A stretch of DNA of 64,000 bases from Variovorax sp. PBL-E5 (GTDB lineage Bacteria; Pseudomonadota; Gammaproteobacteria; Burkholderiales; Burkholderiaceae_C): assembly GCF_901827185.1 (NCBI RefSeq), contig NZ_LR594672.1, forward strand, positions 310,001 through 374,000, written 5' to 3'. Below the pieces are notes generated by a model, which saw only the letters and a list, made by a program, of their open reading frames with translations, did no database searches and had not been told where the DNA came from. Below are positions 50,868-59,243 of the stretch, piece by piece. The position numbers and the translations under genes were made by a program. Positions within the stretch are counted from its first letter, which is position 1; each line of letters starts with the position of its first letter.

Positions 50868-51845
50868 TCAGCGGCGACACTCACTGGGTAGCAAGCTCGG
50901 CCTCATGTCCACAGGCTTGCAGACCCAGGTCACCCGGCCAGCGGCGTCCGCCGACGGGATGAGCTGGAAGGTGCGCCCATTCGCGGGGCCTGACGCAAGG
51001 ACGAACTGCAGGACACCGTTGGACGTGTTCAGCTGCACGTCCTTAAGCCCATATGGCGGGCGCGTGTCGGAGAGCACCTCGGCCAGGCTGCCTGGCAGCC
51101 GCCCCTGTGCTTCGTAGAAGGACCCGACCTCTGCCGCTACCGTTTTGCCGTACATCAAGGCACTCGTCGCCTTGGCGCGCGTCGTGTAGTCCTGGTATGC
51201 CGGCAAGGCAATCGCGGCCAGGATGCCAATACCGGCCACCACGCCCATCACCACGGCGAGGATGAGCGCGATGTTGCTCGTGCCACCCTTGCTTGCGACC
51301 AGCACGACCTGGGCCTGCGGATTGCTGCTCGTGGCCCGTGCCTTCGCGACGAGGCGCTGGCAGTGTCGGTAGTAGCCACCATTTGAGATGAGCGGCGGCA
51401 CGATGAAGATTCCAAGGAGGTACACGACGTAGCCCAGGCCTCCCGCAGTCGGCGAAACCGCGGCAAGCCCGCCGAGCGCAATGGCCAAGAGGTACGGCAG
51501 GAAGAAGTAGAGTGCCGCCTTGCCCCACATCTTGCGGTACAGCAGCCACCAGAACGTACAGAAGAAGGCCGGCCAGTGCCAACCGACCGAGGTTGTGCCC
51601 GCACGGTCGAAGGCCTCGAAACGGCGCAGGTAGTAGTCCCGATTCTTGTGGCCAATGGCCAGGCCGTACAACTCCGCGTCGTTGTCGCGGGCCTGCGCGC
51701 TCGGCGCCGCAGGCGCCTCGGCGGCTTTGCCAAAATCCAGGGAACGCTCTTGCGGGCCACGTGTGGTTGCCGGAACGGGTTTTCCGCAGCCAGCGCAAAA
51801 GTTCGCGTAGCCCGGGTTGAGGGTTCCGCAGTCAGTGCAATTCAT
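50868..51845 (-). CDS. Zinc-ribbon, DUF2628 and pilin-like fusion protein
   Basis: A 325-residue protein in three parts. Residues 1-22 are a zinc ribbon (MNCTDCGTLNPGYANFCAGC). Residues about 60-165 are DUF2628-like (KNRDYYLRRFEAFD, then WHWPAFFCTFWWLLYRKMWG and hydrophobic spans). Residues about 190-325 start like a type IV pilin after its prepilin site (GILAAIALPAYQDYTTRAKA, then YEAQGRLPGS) and end in a Cys-bearing globular part. Such fusions occur in beta-proteobacteria. The pilin-like segment follows a transmembrane helix, as in membrane-anchored minor pilin-like domains. Role unknown. Confidence 0.78.
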   Translation of the reverse strand: MNCTDCGTLNPGYANFCAGCGKPVPATTRGPQERSLDFGKAAEAPAAPSAQARDNDAELYGLAIGHKNRDYYLRRFEAFDRAGTTSVGWHWPAFFCTFWWLLYRKMWGKAALYFFLPYLLAIALGGLAAVSPTAGGLGYVVYLLGIFIVPPLISNGGYYRHCQRLVAKARATSSNPQAQVVLVASKGGTSNIALILAVVMGVVAGIGILAAIALPAYQDYTTRAKATSALMYGKTVAAEVGSFYEAQGRLPGSLAEVLSDTRPPYGLKDVQLNTSNGVLQFVLASGPANGRTFQLIPSADAAGRVTWVCKPVDMRPSLLPSECRR

Positions 51846-51928
51846 GTGCAGGTCGGTCTTTCACAAGGGGTTTGCCTGCGCAGGGCTGCACCCGGCGGCA
51901 GGGGCTCGAACTAAGGGAAGGGGCGGGC

Positions 51929-52426
51929 TCAGGAGGTGACCTGGTACACACGCACCAGCTGCGCCTCGTCGGGGCTGAATACGCACGACCACTGCTTCTT
52001 GCCGGTGTATCCGCCGTAGCTGTTCTTGGCGTTGATTTCGAGCCCATACGAAACGCCTGGATGGGTCTTGCCGGCGTGATAGTCGTAGGCGGGGCCAAAC
52101 CGCTGCGTCTCCGTCATGCGGGCGCTGTCTGGGTCCTTGAGCATGTCGCGCGCGGCCGCGCTGCACTTCGCCTTGTTGGCAGCCAGCAGCTCCGGCGTGG
52201 GCGGATTGGTGTCAGGAATCTTGGTGGCAAGCTTGCGCTTGGTCTCATCCAGGTTGGCCAGGATGTCTGCGTAGCCGCTGTTCGAGTTCACGCCATTGGC
52301 CTTCGAGTAGACCGACGTTTGTCCCTCGCCGCAGGGCACCTGGCTAAAGGTGTTGCCGCATCGATAGACGGTTTGGCCATGCACGGCTCCGCACAGGAGC
52401 AGCGCCAGCGCTGCGATAGTTTTCAT
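51929..52426 (-). CDS. Periplasmic protein with DUF4124-like N terminus
   Basis: A 165-residue protein from ATG 52426, GAGGAGAA site. The signal peptide is MKTIAALALLLCGAVHG, followed by QTVYRCGNTFSQVPCGEGQT, the DUF4124-type motif with two Cys. The C-terminal half has Cys in AKCSAAARDMLKDPDSAR and QWSCVFSPDE, a segment seen in small secreted proteins (KDPDSAR). Function unknown. Confidence 0.74.
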   Translation of the reverse strand: MKTIAALALLLCGAVHGQTVYRCGNTFSQVPCGEGQTSVYSKANGVNSNSGYADILANLDETKRKLATKIPDTNPPTPELLAANKAKCSAAARDMLKDPDSARMTETQRFGPAYDYHAGKTHPGVSYGLEINAKNSYGGYTGKKQWSCVFSPDEAQLVRVYQVTS

Positions 52427-52552
52427 TCGTTCTTCTCCTCGCCCGCGGTTGTACCGGCAAAACGGAGGCAAAGCGAGGGAGCTGTTCCCGAAACGTCGGT
52501 TCCTCACCACCCTTCGCGGACAAACTTCACGCTTCGTGCGACGCGAGGCAAG

Positions 52553-53335
52553 CTAGAGCTTGGGGCCCGCCCGCAACAGTCTCTGGAGAAGCGCTCTTCC
52601 GCCGGCGCTGTTCATGGTCAACGAAGCAGAGGTCCCCTGGGCCTTGTCGTACACCACGAGGTTCTCTCCGCTATCGGCCGAGCCCTGGTAACCCCAGGCG
52701 TCGATGTGCCGGGTCACGATGACCAGCTTCTCGTTTTCGAGCACCAGATTGCGGGCGAGCTCCAGCGCCTCCTGCACGCTTGGCAACCTCTTCAGGCTTG
52801 GCGTCGCGGTGAAATCCTTCGACCGGTAGGGGCACCACTCGAGCACGGCGACCTTGTGAGCAAGTACTCGGTGCACCTCCTCCAGTGGTACCTTCCAGTT
52901 TTGCCCGAGCTCAGTGGCCACACCACGAAGCTTGGCCATCTGCCGCTGCTTTACTGCCAGCTCTGCGCCACCCTTCCAATAGGCGACCCCAGGGTGCGTG
53001 CGAAAGGCCGGATTGAAGTCGTAAAACGGATAGCCGCCTGGCGTGTGCTGCTGCTGGATATTGGCGCTCTGTGCTGCAGTCATCGCCTCGTGTTCTTTCG
53101 GCCAAGCCTTGCGCCAAGCTTCATCGTTGTCGCCATAGCCTGCGTTAAGCGTCAGGATGACGGCCTCCGCCGTCCGCAGGTTCCCCAGCACGGGAATCGG
53201 CAGGACCTGGAGCTGGAACTGCGGATGCTTTGTAGGCTCGAGATGGGGCTCGTCCTTGGGGTGGACATACAAGGACTTTGGTGACATGTCCAGCTCTCGC
53301 CAAAATCGTTCGAAACGCTCAATGCCTTTGCTCAT
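52553..53335 (-). CDS. Hypothetical protein of the LNxGY/YPFYxxxP family (UDG-like fold possible)
   Basis: A 260-residue protein from ATG 53335. Landmarks are VILTLNAGYGDND (about 60), GGYPFYDFNPAFRTHPGVAY (about 100), VAVLEWCPYRSKDF, LKRLPSVQEALELARNLV and LVIVTRHIDAWGYQG. These match a widespread uncharacterised bacterial family that resembles uracil-DNA glycosylase folds; catalysis is unproven. A distant relative is encoded at 46862-47467. The gene starts right after a Leu/Arg-rich unrelated frame; the GAGGATG context gives a fair ribosome site. Confidence 0.7.
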   Translation of the reverse strand: MSKGIERFERFWRELDMSPKSLYVHPKDEPHLEPTKHPQFQLQVLPIPVLGNLRTAEAVILTLNAGYGDNDEAWRKAWPKEHEAMTAAQSANIQQQHTPGGYPFYDFNPAFRTHPGVAYWKGGAELAVKQRQMAKLRGVATELGQNWKVPLEEVHRVLAHKVAVLEWCPYRSKDFTATPSLKRLPSVQEALELARNLVLENEKLVIVTRHIDAWGYQGSADSGENLVVYDKAQGTSASLTMNSAGGRALLQRLLRAGPKL

Positions 53336-53463
53336 CCTCGACTCCGTCTTGCTGCGCCCGCTCGCTGGCGCGATTCGGGGAATGGTACGGAAGGAGCGAT
53401 ATAAAGCGAAGCTCAATTCCGGGTGCGTTGCGCAAGTCTCACGACCGCGGACAGGGGCTTGAC

Positions 53464-53979
53464 TTATATTCGCGAGTTTCGCAGCCGCGCTGCCGCTCCG
53501 AGGTCAGGAGAACCGCTCCGCAGGGCCTGCTCGTCGCCTTCGTCCGCTGCAAGCCACGCTCGGACCGATTCGATATGCCGGTTCAGTTCGGCCTGGTCGC
53601 CAGCCCGGTATCGGTCCCGCAGCGACGTGAGAGGCTCGATGATGATTTCTGGCCAGCCGAACTGGTCAGCTGTGATGTCCGCCACGGTCGGCTCGCCGGC
53701 GATTTCCAGCTCGACCCAGTAGTGTCCTCGCCAGTTGCCGGAGACGTCTCGAACGCCATCGTTGTCGCCACCACCGCCGCGGATGACACTGCGGTGCGGT
53801 GTGAACTTGTGAAAGGCGTCCAGCAGCAAAATGCTCCCGAGCGCGCAGACGCCATCGGTGCGCTGATGCTTCAGCGTCATATCGAGCGTCTGGACGAGAA
53901 GTCGACGCATCGTGGCGGCAATCTCGAGCGGAGGGGGCAGGGCGGACTCCTGTTGGTGCGAACGTTGCAAGTGTGTCAT
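53464..53979 (-). CDS. Transglutaminase/papain-like fold protein
   Basis: A 171-residue protein. A Cys-His-Asp arrangement typical of transglutaminase-like cysteine enzymes is visible: RTDGVCALGSILLLDAFHKF, GHYWVELEIAGEPTVADITA and DQFGWPEI. It is the second gene of a minus-strand pair, 32 bases after the 54012 gene. It might cleave or modify a protein or peptide, perhaps its operon partner; that is inference. Confidence 0.62.
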   Translation of the reverse strand: MTHLQRSHQQESALPPPLEIAATMRRLLVQTLDMTLKHQRTDGVCALGSILLLDAFHKFTPHRSVIRGGGGDNDGVRDVSGNWRGHYWVELEIAGEPTVADITADQFGWPEIIIEPLTSLRDRYRAGDQAELNRHIESVRAWLAADEGDEQALRSGSPDLGAAARLRNSRI

Positions 53980-54011
53980 CGCCGGGGAGCCTGCTGCACC
54001 GGGTTTCGGCG

Positions 54012-55076
54012 CTAGACGGCCCGCCCAGTGTTGGTGATGGCCGCGCGCTGCCAGCCTTGGCCGGGCACCAGGAACGAGTACGGGCCGTCGGTATCGATGG
54101 TGTCGGCAGCGAAGGCATCACCGCAGAGCCGGACCGCTGTGCGCCCCAGAAGCTTGTTGGCAACGAGTACATACTGCTCGGGCTCGTCGATATCCTGCTC
54201 AGAGATGCCAGCAACCAGTCCACGCGAAGGGTGGTGGATGGCAGCTCGAGTAGAGGTCTTGCCAGAAGCCCGGTCGGTTAGCACCGCGACGTAGGCGCTC
54301 AGCTCGGACTCGTCGGTGTACGTCGCGTCCGCCACGCGCTTCATCGCGACCGAGAGGGTGTGCGCCTGCTTGATGTGATAGACGCTGCGCAACACGGGCC
54401 AGGGGCTGCCAACCATCAGGCACGAGTGGGTAACAGACAACGGCGGCCGGCTGGCCACACCGTCAGAGTACTCCGCAGCGAAGCTGAGGGGACTTGCCTG
54501 CAGCTTCTCCAGGTCTTCAGGCGTGCCGTCCTTGACTCGCACCAGCAGCATCGTCTCGTCGTAAAAAGGCGTCTCGTCGATTTCGCGCCAGCAATTGGGC
54601 TCCGCTTCCTGCACGTGGCCGTCCTTCAGCTGCGCGCAAATCTGGAAGGCGAGGGTGGGCGACAAGCCAAACGCTTTGGCGGCATTCAGGTGCCCCGGCA
54701 AGACGTCAAGCCGCTCAGGCGAGATGCCCGACGCCTTCGACAGGTCCGCTGCGACGGCTCGCGGGTCGCTCAAGCGATTGAGCGTGACGCCCCGCGGGCG
54801 CGCAAAGACCGTGGCCAGGGCGGCCAGCGCGTAGCCGCTGGAGTAGTTGTTCCCGCCTCCACGAAGCGGCTGGAACATCGACGAGCTCAGCATCCCGTCG
54901 AGCTCTTCGAGCGCACCGTCGTTGCCCGGCCGGGCCGCCTCTGCGCCCAGCGTCATCATCCGGGTGCTCTCGTTGCGAGCCAAGAGCCGGAAAATCTCTC
55001 GCCCGACAGGCCCTCGAAGGGCCGACGCACCTTGGGCGATTGCGTTGAGGCTCCTGATAAGCTCTTTGTCGTTCAT
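54012..55076 (-). CDS. Hypothetical protein (354 residues), partner of the transglutaminase-like gene
   Basis: It starts at ATG 55076 (MNDKELIRSLNAIAQGASAL). Soluble, with no recognised domain. An early helical part (MMTLGAEAARPGNDGALEEL), a NNYSSGYALAALATVFARPR segment and a beta-rich C-terminal half (VRLCGDAFAADTIDTDGPYS). A TTAAAATAAG box lies 28-35 bases upstream and TATAAT on the minus strand at 55163-55158, so two promoters are possible. It heads the operon with 53464. Confidence 0.66.
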   Translation of the reverse strand: MNDKELIRSLNAIAQGASALRGPVGREIFRLLARNESTRMMTLGAEAARPGNDGALEELDGMLSSSMFQPLRGGGNNYSSGYALAALATVFARPRGVTLNRLSDPRAVAADLSKASGISPERLDVLPGHLNAAKAFGLSPTLAFQICAQLKDGHVQEAEPNCWREIDETPFYDETMLLVRVKDGTPEDLEKLQASPLSFAAEYSDGVASRPPLSVTHSCLMVGSPWPVLRSVYHIKQAHTLSVAMKRVADATYTDESELSAYVAVLTDRASGKTSTRAAIHHPSRGLVAGISEQDIDEPEQYVLVANKLLGRTAVRLCGDAFAADTIDTDGPYSFLVPGQGWQRAAITNTGRAV

Positions 55077-55245
55077 TGGGCGGTCGGCGCGGAATTGGCG
55101 CTTATTTTAAGTAATTTGGGGCGCGGATTTTAGCAAAGATTGTTTTAGGCCACCAGCATTATATTAGACTGGTTTAGGCCCGCGAGAAGCGAAACGCCCT
55201 TCGAAGACCAAGAGGTCCGCGAAGGGCGTGCGAAAAAGGAGTTCT
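55077..55245 (-). promoter_or_regulatory. AT-rich promoter region of the 54012 operon and hairpin after 55246
   Basis: On the minus strand TATAAT (55163-55158) and TTAAAATAA (about 55108) are promoter-like. Two copies of GGCCTAAA(A)C flank the first. At 55194-55203 and 55220-55229 the inverted repeat ACGCCCTTCG / CGAAGGGCGT lies 17 bases after the 55246 gene stop and probably ends that transcript. Confidence 0.55.
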
Positions 55246-55527
55246 CTATGACTCGGCGGCGTCCATGAACTTGGTAGTTGCCCACAAGCCGCGCTTGAAC
55301 TGCTTGATTTCGCCTTTGGCTACCAATTCCCGGCGAACTGCGTCAAACACTCGACTGGCGATGATGGCATGGTTGGCGGGGAGGGGGTTCGTCCGTTGGA
55401 GCCATAGGCCGCCGTGCTTCAGCAGGTGCTGTCGCACTTCATCTGGTGTAGATGTCGCGTTCCCGAGGAGGCGCTCTCGAGCGAGGTCGAAGAGCTGCTC
55501 GGGGATTGGAGTAGTGCCGAATTTCAT
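55246..55527 (-). CDS. Small hypothetical protein with winged-helix-like composition (93 residues)
   Basis: From ATG 55527 (MKFGTTPIPEQLFDLARERL). Segments TPDEVRQHLLKHG and HAIIASRVFDAVRRELVAKG followed by EIKQFKRGLWATTKF look like a small winged helix with a basic wing, so DNA binding is possible. A TTAAACTCC box lies about 25 bases upstream. Not assigned to a family. Confidence 0.6.
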   Translation of the reverse strand: MKFGTTPIPEQLFDLARERLLGNATSTPDEVRQHLLKHGGLWLQRTNPLPANHAIIASRVFDAVRRELVAKGEIKQFKRGLWATTKFMDAAES

Positions 55528-55690
55528 TGGTCGAAGGTATTGGTCCGGAGTTTAAGGGAGGCCTGTACCCGGTATAGGAAACGGTCGCAGGCCCGGGAGC
55601 TCGACCGTGCCGTCAAAGCTTGAATAGGCCGGCCTTGGCCGCGGGGGCCGCGCGCTCACCCTGCATCGGGCGAAGCGCCTCGCGCCAGGC

Positions 55691-56011
55691 CTAAAAGTCC
55701 AATCCGTTCGTCCCGAACACGTTCCCGTGAACGGCGAGCCCAGAGCCATGGTCCATTGGCAAACCGTTTGACGGAGTGACGGAGCCGAACGGGTCGGCGA
55801 CGTACCAATCATCCCGGAGTCGACCGCGGCACGGGAGTTCGCAGAACGACAGCTGCGGCTGACACGAAAAAGCCTGCTCGCATCGCTGCAGCAGGCCTTC
55901 GGTAGTAGGGTGACAGAAATCGCAGCGCCTAAATTTCGAAGTGTGAGTTAGAAGGAAGGCGGCCACATGGCTGTCGAAGATACGACTGGAATTCCGGGGC
56001 CTAAGTTTCAA
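55691..56011 (-). CDS. Hypothetical Cys-rich protein (up to 106 residues)
   Basis: An open frame from TTG 56011 with RCDFCHPTTEGLLQRCEQAF and FCELPCRGRLRDDWYVADPF, giving three Cys pairs and a WYVADPFGS segment. A perfect TATAAT on the minus strand (56063-56058) lies about 45 bases upstream. The start codon is uncertain. Not recognised; coding nature is likely but not sure. Confidence 0.45.
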   Translation of the reverse strand: MKLRPRNSSRIFDSHVAAFLLTHTSKFRRCDFCHPTTEGLLQRCEQAFSCQPQLSFCELPCRGRLRDDWYVADPFGSVTPSNGLPMDHGSGLAVHGNVFGTNGLDF

Positions 56012-56112
56012 CCAAAAGAATTTAGAAGGAAGGCCATCAGATAGCAGTCACACAAACATTATAGCATGAAGTTTTTATACTTTTGAGCCTGTTGCTTGAA
56101 ATAGTTTAAGGC

Positions 56113-56442
56113 TCACCTTGGATAGTCGTGCACAAGGCGACCGATTTCGCCAACCGTCATGGTGCTGAGCCGCTGCATGCTCACGTATTCGCCATGGAGG
56201 ACCTCCTGCTTGGCCGCTTCGATGGCACGGTTGCGCGCATCGCCAATCACTTGGCGACGCTCGTCGTTCGACTGCGATGCGGCCGCGCGTAAGGACCGGT
56301 GGGAGTCGATGAGCTGCTGCAGGGTCAAGGCGCCTGTCAGGTCCATCTCCTCGCCGTAGCGCCGCAGCTGCTCCCAAACTTCTTCGATTAGCACGGTAGT
56401 TCTCTCTTGCTCGAGGGCGGCATGCTTCCACGCCGCCCTCAT
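56113..56442 (-). CDS. Helical protein encoded just after the TerD-domain gene (109 residues)
   Basis: It starts at ATG 56442, 4 bases after the stop of the TerD-domain gene, so they form one operon. The protein is almost all helix with high Glu/Arg/Gln (HAALEQERTTVLIEEVWEQL, ARNRAIEAAKQEVLHGEYVS). It may be a small partner or adaptor of the large protein. No family recognised. Confidence 0.62.
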   Translation of the reverse strand: MRAAWKHAALEQERTTVLIEEVWEQLRRYGEEMDLTGALTLQQLIDSHRSLRAAASQSNDERRQVIGDARNRAIEAAKQEVLHGEYVSMQRLSTMTVGEIGRLVHDYPR

Positions 56443-56446
56443 TTGT

Positions 56447-58675
56447 TTACAGCCAGTCCGCCACGACCTCGTCGAGCTCATTGAGCTTGCGCTCGTCCAG
56501 GACCAGGTCGGCCTCTTCGCGCGTCGAGACAAGCTCCCCGCGCGCCTGACCATGGAGTTCGAAGAGCTCCTTGAGGCTCACCCGCTGGTCCTGCATGGCG
56601 ATGACCGCCTTCAGCTGCTTCACCGCCCGGCCGCCGGCCGACTCCACGGTGTTGTACATGTTGCGTCCCTTGAGGGACAAGTCCGCCCACACCACCTGGC
56701 AGGTCGCCAGGTCAACGACCATCGGCACCATGATGACCATCGCTCCGTTCACGGAAAACTTGTGCTTCACAGTCTTCGGCTCGAAGTTGGCACCCTTGGT
56801 GGCATCCTCACGCTCCATGAACCCGGCGAAGCACGGGAAGGTGTCGAAGCTCTGCCCCGTGTACGAGAACACCGTAACCGCGGCGTAGCGCACGCCTTGC
56901 ACCTTGAGCGCCGCCAGGTCCAGGTCAATGAACTCGCAAGCCCCTTCCGGCCCGGAACCGGAGCGCAGGTCACCGGAGTGGGCGCTACGGCCGTACGACC
57001 GCACGTTGGTCCAGGACAGGTGGTCCTTCTTGTTCCAGTGCTCATCGTAGAGCGCGCAGGACAGGTCGACGTCGATGTGCGGGCCCGCCCAGTGCATGAA
57101 CAGGCGCACGATTCCCTTGGACGACTCCAGTGCGACACGCGAGCCGCGGGTCATCGGGGACATGCCGGACGACGCGCTGCGCTGGGAAAACGGCACCAGC
57201 ACTGCTTCCAGAGCCTCGTCCACGAAAACCTTCCCGAGCGCCTTGCGCTCAGCAAAGCGACGACGCAGCTCCTTGTCGACAAGGTCCAGCACGGCGAAGC
57301 GCGCCTCCGCGGCCAACGGCTTGCGTCCATCCCCATCGACGATGTACATCTTGGCCACGGAGCCCTTCGGCATGAAGGCCCGGAACTCCGACTTGGCCGC
57401 ACGCTGGCGGAAGTGCGCCAGGAGCGTCAACAGGATGGTCGTGCTGACGGACTCCACGCGGAGTGCGCCAAGCACCTCCTCGAACGGCAGGCCGCGGCTG
57501 AGCAGCGCGTCAAGCTTGCGAGCAAGCTCACCCGGGCGCTGCGCCAGCGTTTCGAGCAGGGCGAAGCGCGCCTCCTGCTTGTACAGGTTCGAGTGCACGA
57601 GCAGCTTCTCCACCCGCGACGCGTGAGTCGTGATGTCGTCCTCGCGATTGCGCAGGGCGTCAAAGCACGCCCATGCCTTCGGGAACCGCGCCTTGAACTG
57701 GCCGACGTGCAGCACTTCACCCAGGCGCAGCCAGCGGCCGCGGTAGCCGAGCATCTCCTCGAGCACGTACGCATCGGCTTGCTTGAGCGCATTGAACGCT
57801 GCCATCAAGAACTGGCGCTGACCGTTGTTCAGCTTGAAGCGCGTCACTTCCTTGAGCGACACGTCGCCCCCGCACAGCGCGACCGCCAGGCGGAGCACGT
57901 CCGTCGGGGTCTTCAGAAAGCGCAGCAGGTGGGCACGCTCCACACCCTGCTTCAGCAGGCCCGCGGTCACGAAGGTCGCGGTCTCCTTGAATGCCATTTC
58001 ATCCGGCAACCGGCGTACGACGGCGTCAGCCTGCAGCCCGATGACCGCCGACACGAAGCCTTTGTACGACTCGGAAAGGGACGTGCGCGACCGTACGACG
58101 TTGTCGAACGCCTGGAAAACGTGTTCTTCGGTAGCCAGGCCGAGGAGCTTCAGCGGGGTGAGCTCGTCCAGCGGCACGACGTTCGTCTGCTCGACGTTGA
58201 TTTCCGGCACCTGATGCTGGCAAATCGGGCACGCACCGAACTTCTCCAGGTCGAACAGCCGGTGGTTCACCAGGTGACCGCAAGAGAGCGCCGTGTACTG
58301 GCCACCCAGAATCGGGCCCAGGGCCGACTCGGCGTAGCCCATGAACCGACGGACGAAGTAGTCGAACGTGTCCGGCACGTCATGCGGGAAGTTCTTGAAG
58401 AGCGGGCGGTACTTCACCTGCGCGCCGACTGCCTCGCGGAGGATAGCCACCAGGCGACCATGGAACGCCTTCAGGCCTGCGACATCAAGCTTGCGCAGCA
58501 GTGCGCACAGCTCACCGTCCAGGGTGAAGCCCAGCTGGCCCACATCTGCCAGCACTGCCGGGATGAGCGTAACCGCGCTGCCGTTCAGAGCGGCAGCATC
58601 GACAGACAGGAACACCTTGCGCTTCTCGCGCAGCAGGAAGGATTGGACGACAGTGTTGTTGGCAAAGGAATTCAT
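56447..58675 (-). CDS. Large TerD-domain protein with RING-like Cys/His cluster
   Basis: A 742-residue cytoplasmic protein from ATG 58675 (in-frame starts up to 58705 exist). Residues 132-152 hold a RING/U-box-like cluster: C132-x-H134 in ALSCGHLVNHRLFDLEKFG and C149-x2-C152 in ACPICQHQVPE. Residues about 160-500 are a helical region. Residues about 540-700 match a TerD (tellurite-resistance) calcium-binding-type domain: HIDVDLSCALYDEHWNKKDH, SGDLRSGSGPEGACEFIDLD, VRYAAVTVFSYTGQSF. TerD proteins act in membrane-linked stress and phage-related responses together with TerC, TerB and others, but none of these are in the window. The gene is divergent from the DUF6283-rtcR operon. The architecture seems uncommon. 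Confidence 0.75.
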   Translation of the reverse strand: MNSFANNTVVQSFLLREKRKVFLSVDAAALNGSAVTLIPAVLADVGQLGFTLDGELCALLRKLDVAGLKAFHGRLVAILREAVGAQVKYRPLFKNFPHDVPDTFDYFVRRFMGYAESALGPILGGQYTALSCGHLVNHRLFDLEKFGACPICQHQVPEINVEQTNVVPLDELTPLKLLGLATEEHVFQAFDNVVRSRTSLSESYKGFVSAVIGLQADAVVRRLPDEMAFKETATFVTAGLLKQGVERAHLLRFLKTPTDVLRLAVALCGGDVSLKEVTRFKLNNGQRQFLMAAFNALKQADAYVLEEMLGYRGRWLRLGEVLHVGQFKARFPKAWACFDALRNREDDITTHASRVEKLLVHSNLYKQEARFALLETLAQRPGELARKLDALLSRGLPFEEVLGALRVESVSTTILLTLLAHFRQRAAKSEFRAFMPKGSVAKMYIVDGDGRKPLAAEARFAVLDLVDKELRRRFAERKALGKVFVDEALEAVLVPFSQRSASSGMSPMTRGSRVALESSKGIVRLFMHWAGPHIDVDLSCALYDEHWNKKDHLSWTNVRSYGRSAHSGDLRSGSGPEGACEFIDLDLAALKVQGVRYAAVTVFSYTGQSFDTFPCFAGFMEREDATKGANFEPKTVKHKFSVNGAMVIMVPMVVDLATCQVVWADLSLKGRNMYNTVESAGGRAVKQLKAVIAMQDQRVSLKELFELHGQARGELVSTREEADLVLDERKLNELDEVVADWL

Positions 58676-58892
58676 AGCTTGCTCGGTGTGTTGTGAAGGC
58701 TGCACTGAGGGCTGCCCTATATCCGATTCATTGCAATGCCCGTGCCAGCACGCCCAGCGAACGGCCTAAACAACACTAAGCCTTTGATTTCATTGCGCTT
58801 TCCCTATAAAACCTTAAATCTAAAATCCTTGTTGAAAATTATCCACTAGGATATAATCTATTCATCGCAGACTGAACACCTATCCAAAAAAC
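58676..58892. promoter_or_regulatory. Divergent AT-rich control region between the TerD gene and the rtcR operon
   Basis: This is one of the most AT-rich parts of the window. For the plus strand, TTGTTG (58829-58834), a 17-base spacer and TATAAT (58852-58857) form a good sigma-70-type promoter 35 bases before ATG 58893. Other plus-strand boxes are CTATAAAAC at 58804 and GGCCTAAAC at 58764. No sigma-54 (GG-N10-GC) box was found by eye. Confidence 0.6.
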
Positions 58893-59243
58893 ATGGCCTG
58901 GAAGCTAGCTCGGACCCGCCAATGCGCAAAGTGCCCATGGCGCACTGACGTTGACCCGCGCGACATCGCCAACGGCTACTCGGAGGAACGGCACCGCGCC
59001 CTGGCGAGAACCATCGCCAAGCCGGCCGATTTCACGAGCCTGGATGCGCCGCTGCACATGATGGCATGCCATGAGACGGAGAAGGCGCACTGCATCGGGT
59101 GGCTCGCAAACCAGGTCGGCCCTGGCAACAACATCCCGCTGCGCATGCGGCTGCGAGATTGCGAGAACGCCCACCGCATACAGACCGTAGGTGAGCAGCA
59201 CCTCACCTTCGACGACACCCTCCCGAAAGACACGCCCAAGTGA
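58893..59243 (+). CDS. DUF6283-family zinc-binding-type protein
   Basis: A 116-residue protein. It has the family landmarks CAKCPWRTDVDPRDIANGYS, ARTIAKP, MMACHETEKAHCIGWLANQV and GPGNNIPLRMRL. The Cys/His set (C-x2-C, C-H, C) is a likely metal site. Members are found mostly in actinobacterial phages and plasmids; function unknown. It is the first gene of a four-gene operon that ends with rtcR, and its stop overlaps the next start. Confidence 0.75.
   Translation: MAWKLARTRQCAKCPWRTDVDPRDIANGYSEERHRALARTIAKPADFTSLDAPLHMMACHETEKAHCIGWLANQVGPGNNIPLRMRLRDCENAHRIQTVGEQHLTFDDTLPKDTPK

Noticed and set aside
56552..58696. A 714-residue plus-strand ORF opposite the TerD-domain gene
   Set aside because: It is a GC-driven shadow: Arg/His/Gln-rich, no domains, while the minus strand carries clear TerD and Cys/His motifs.
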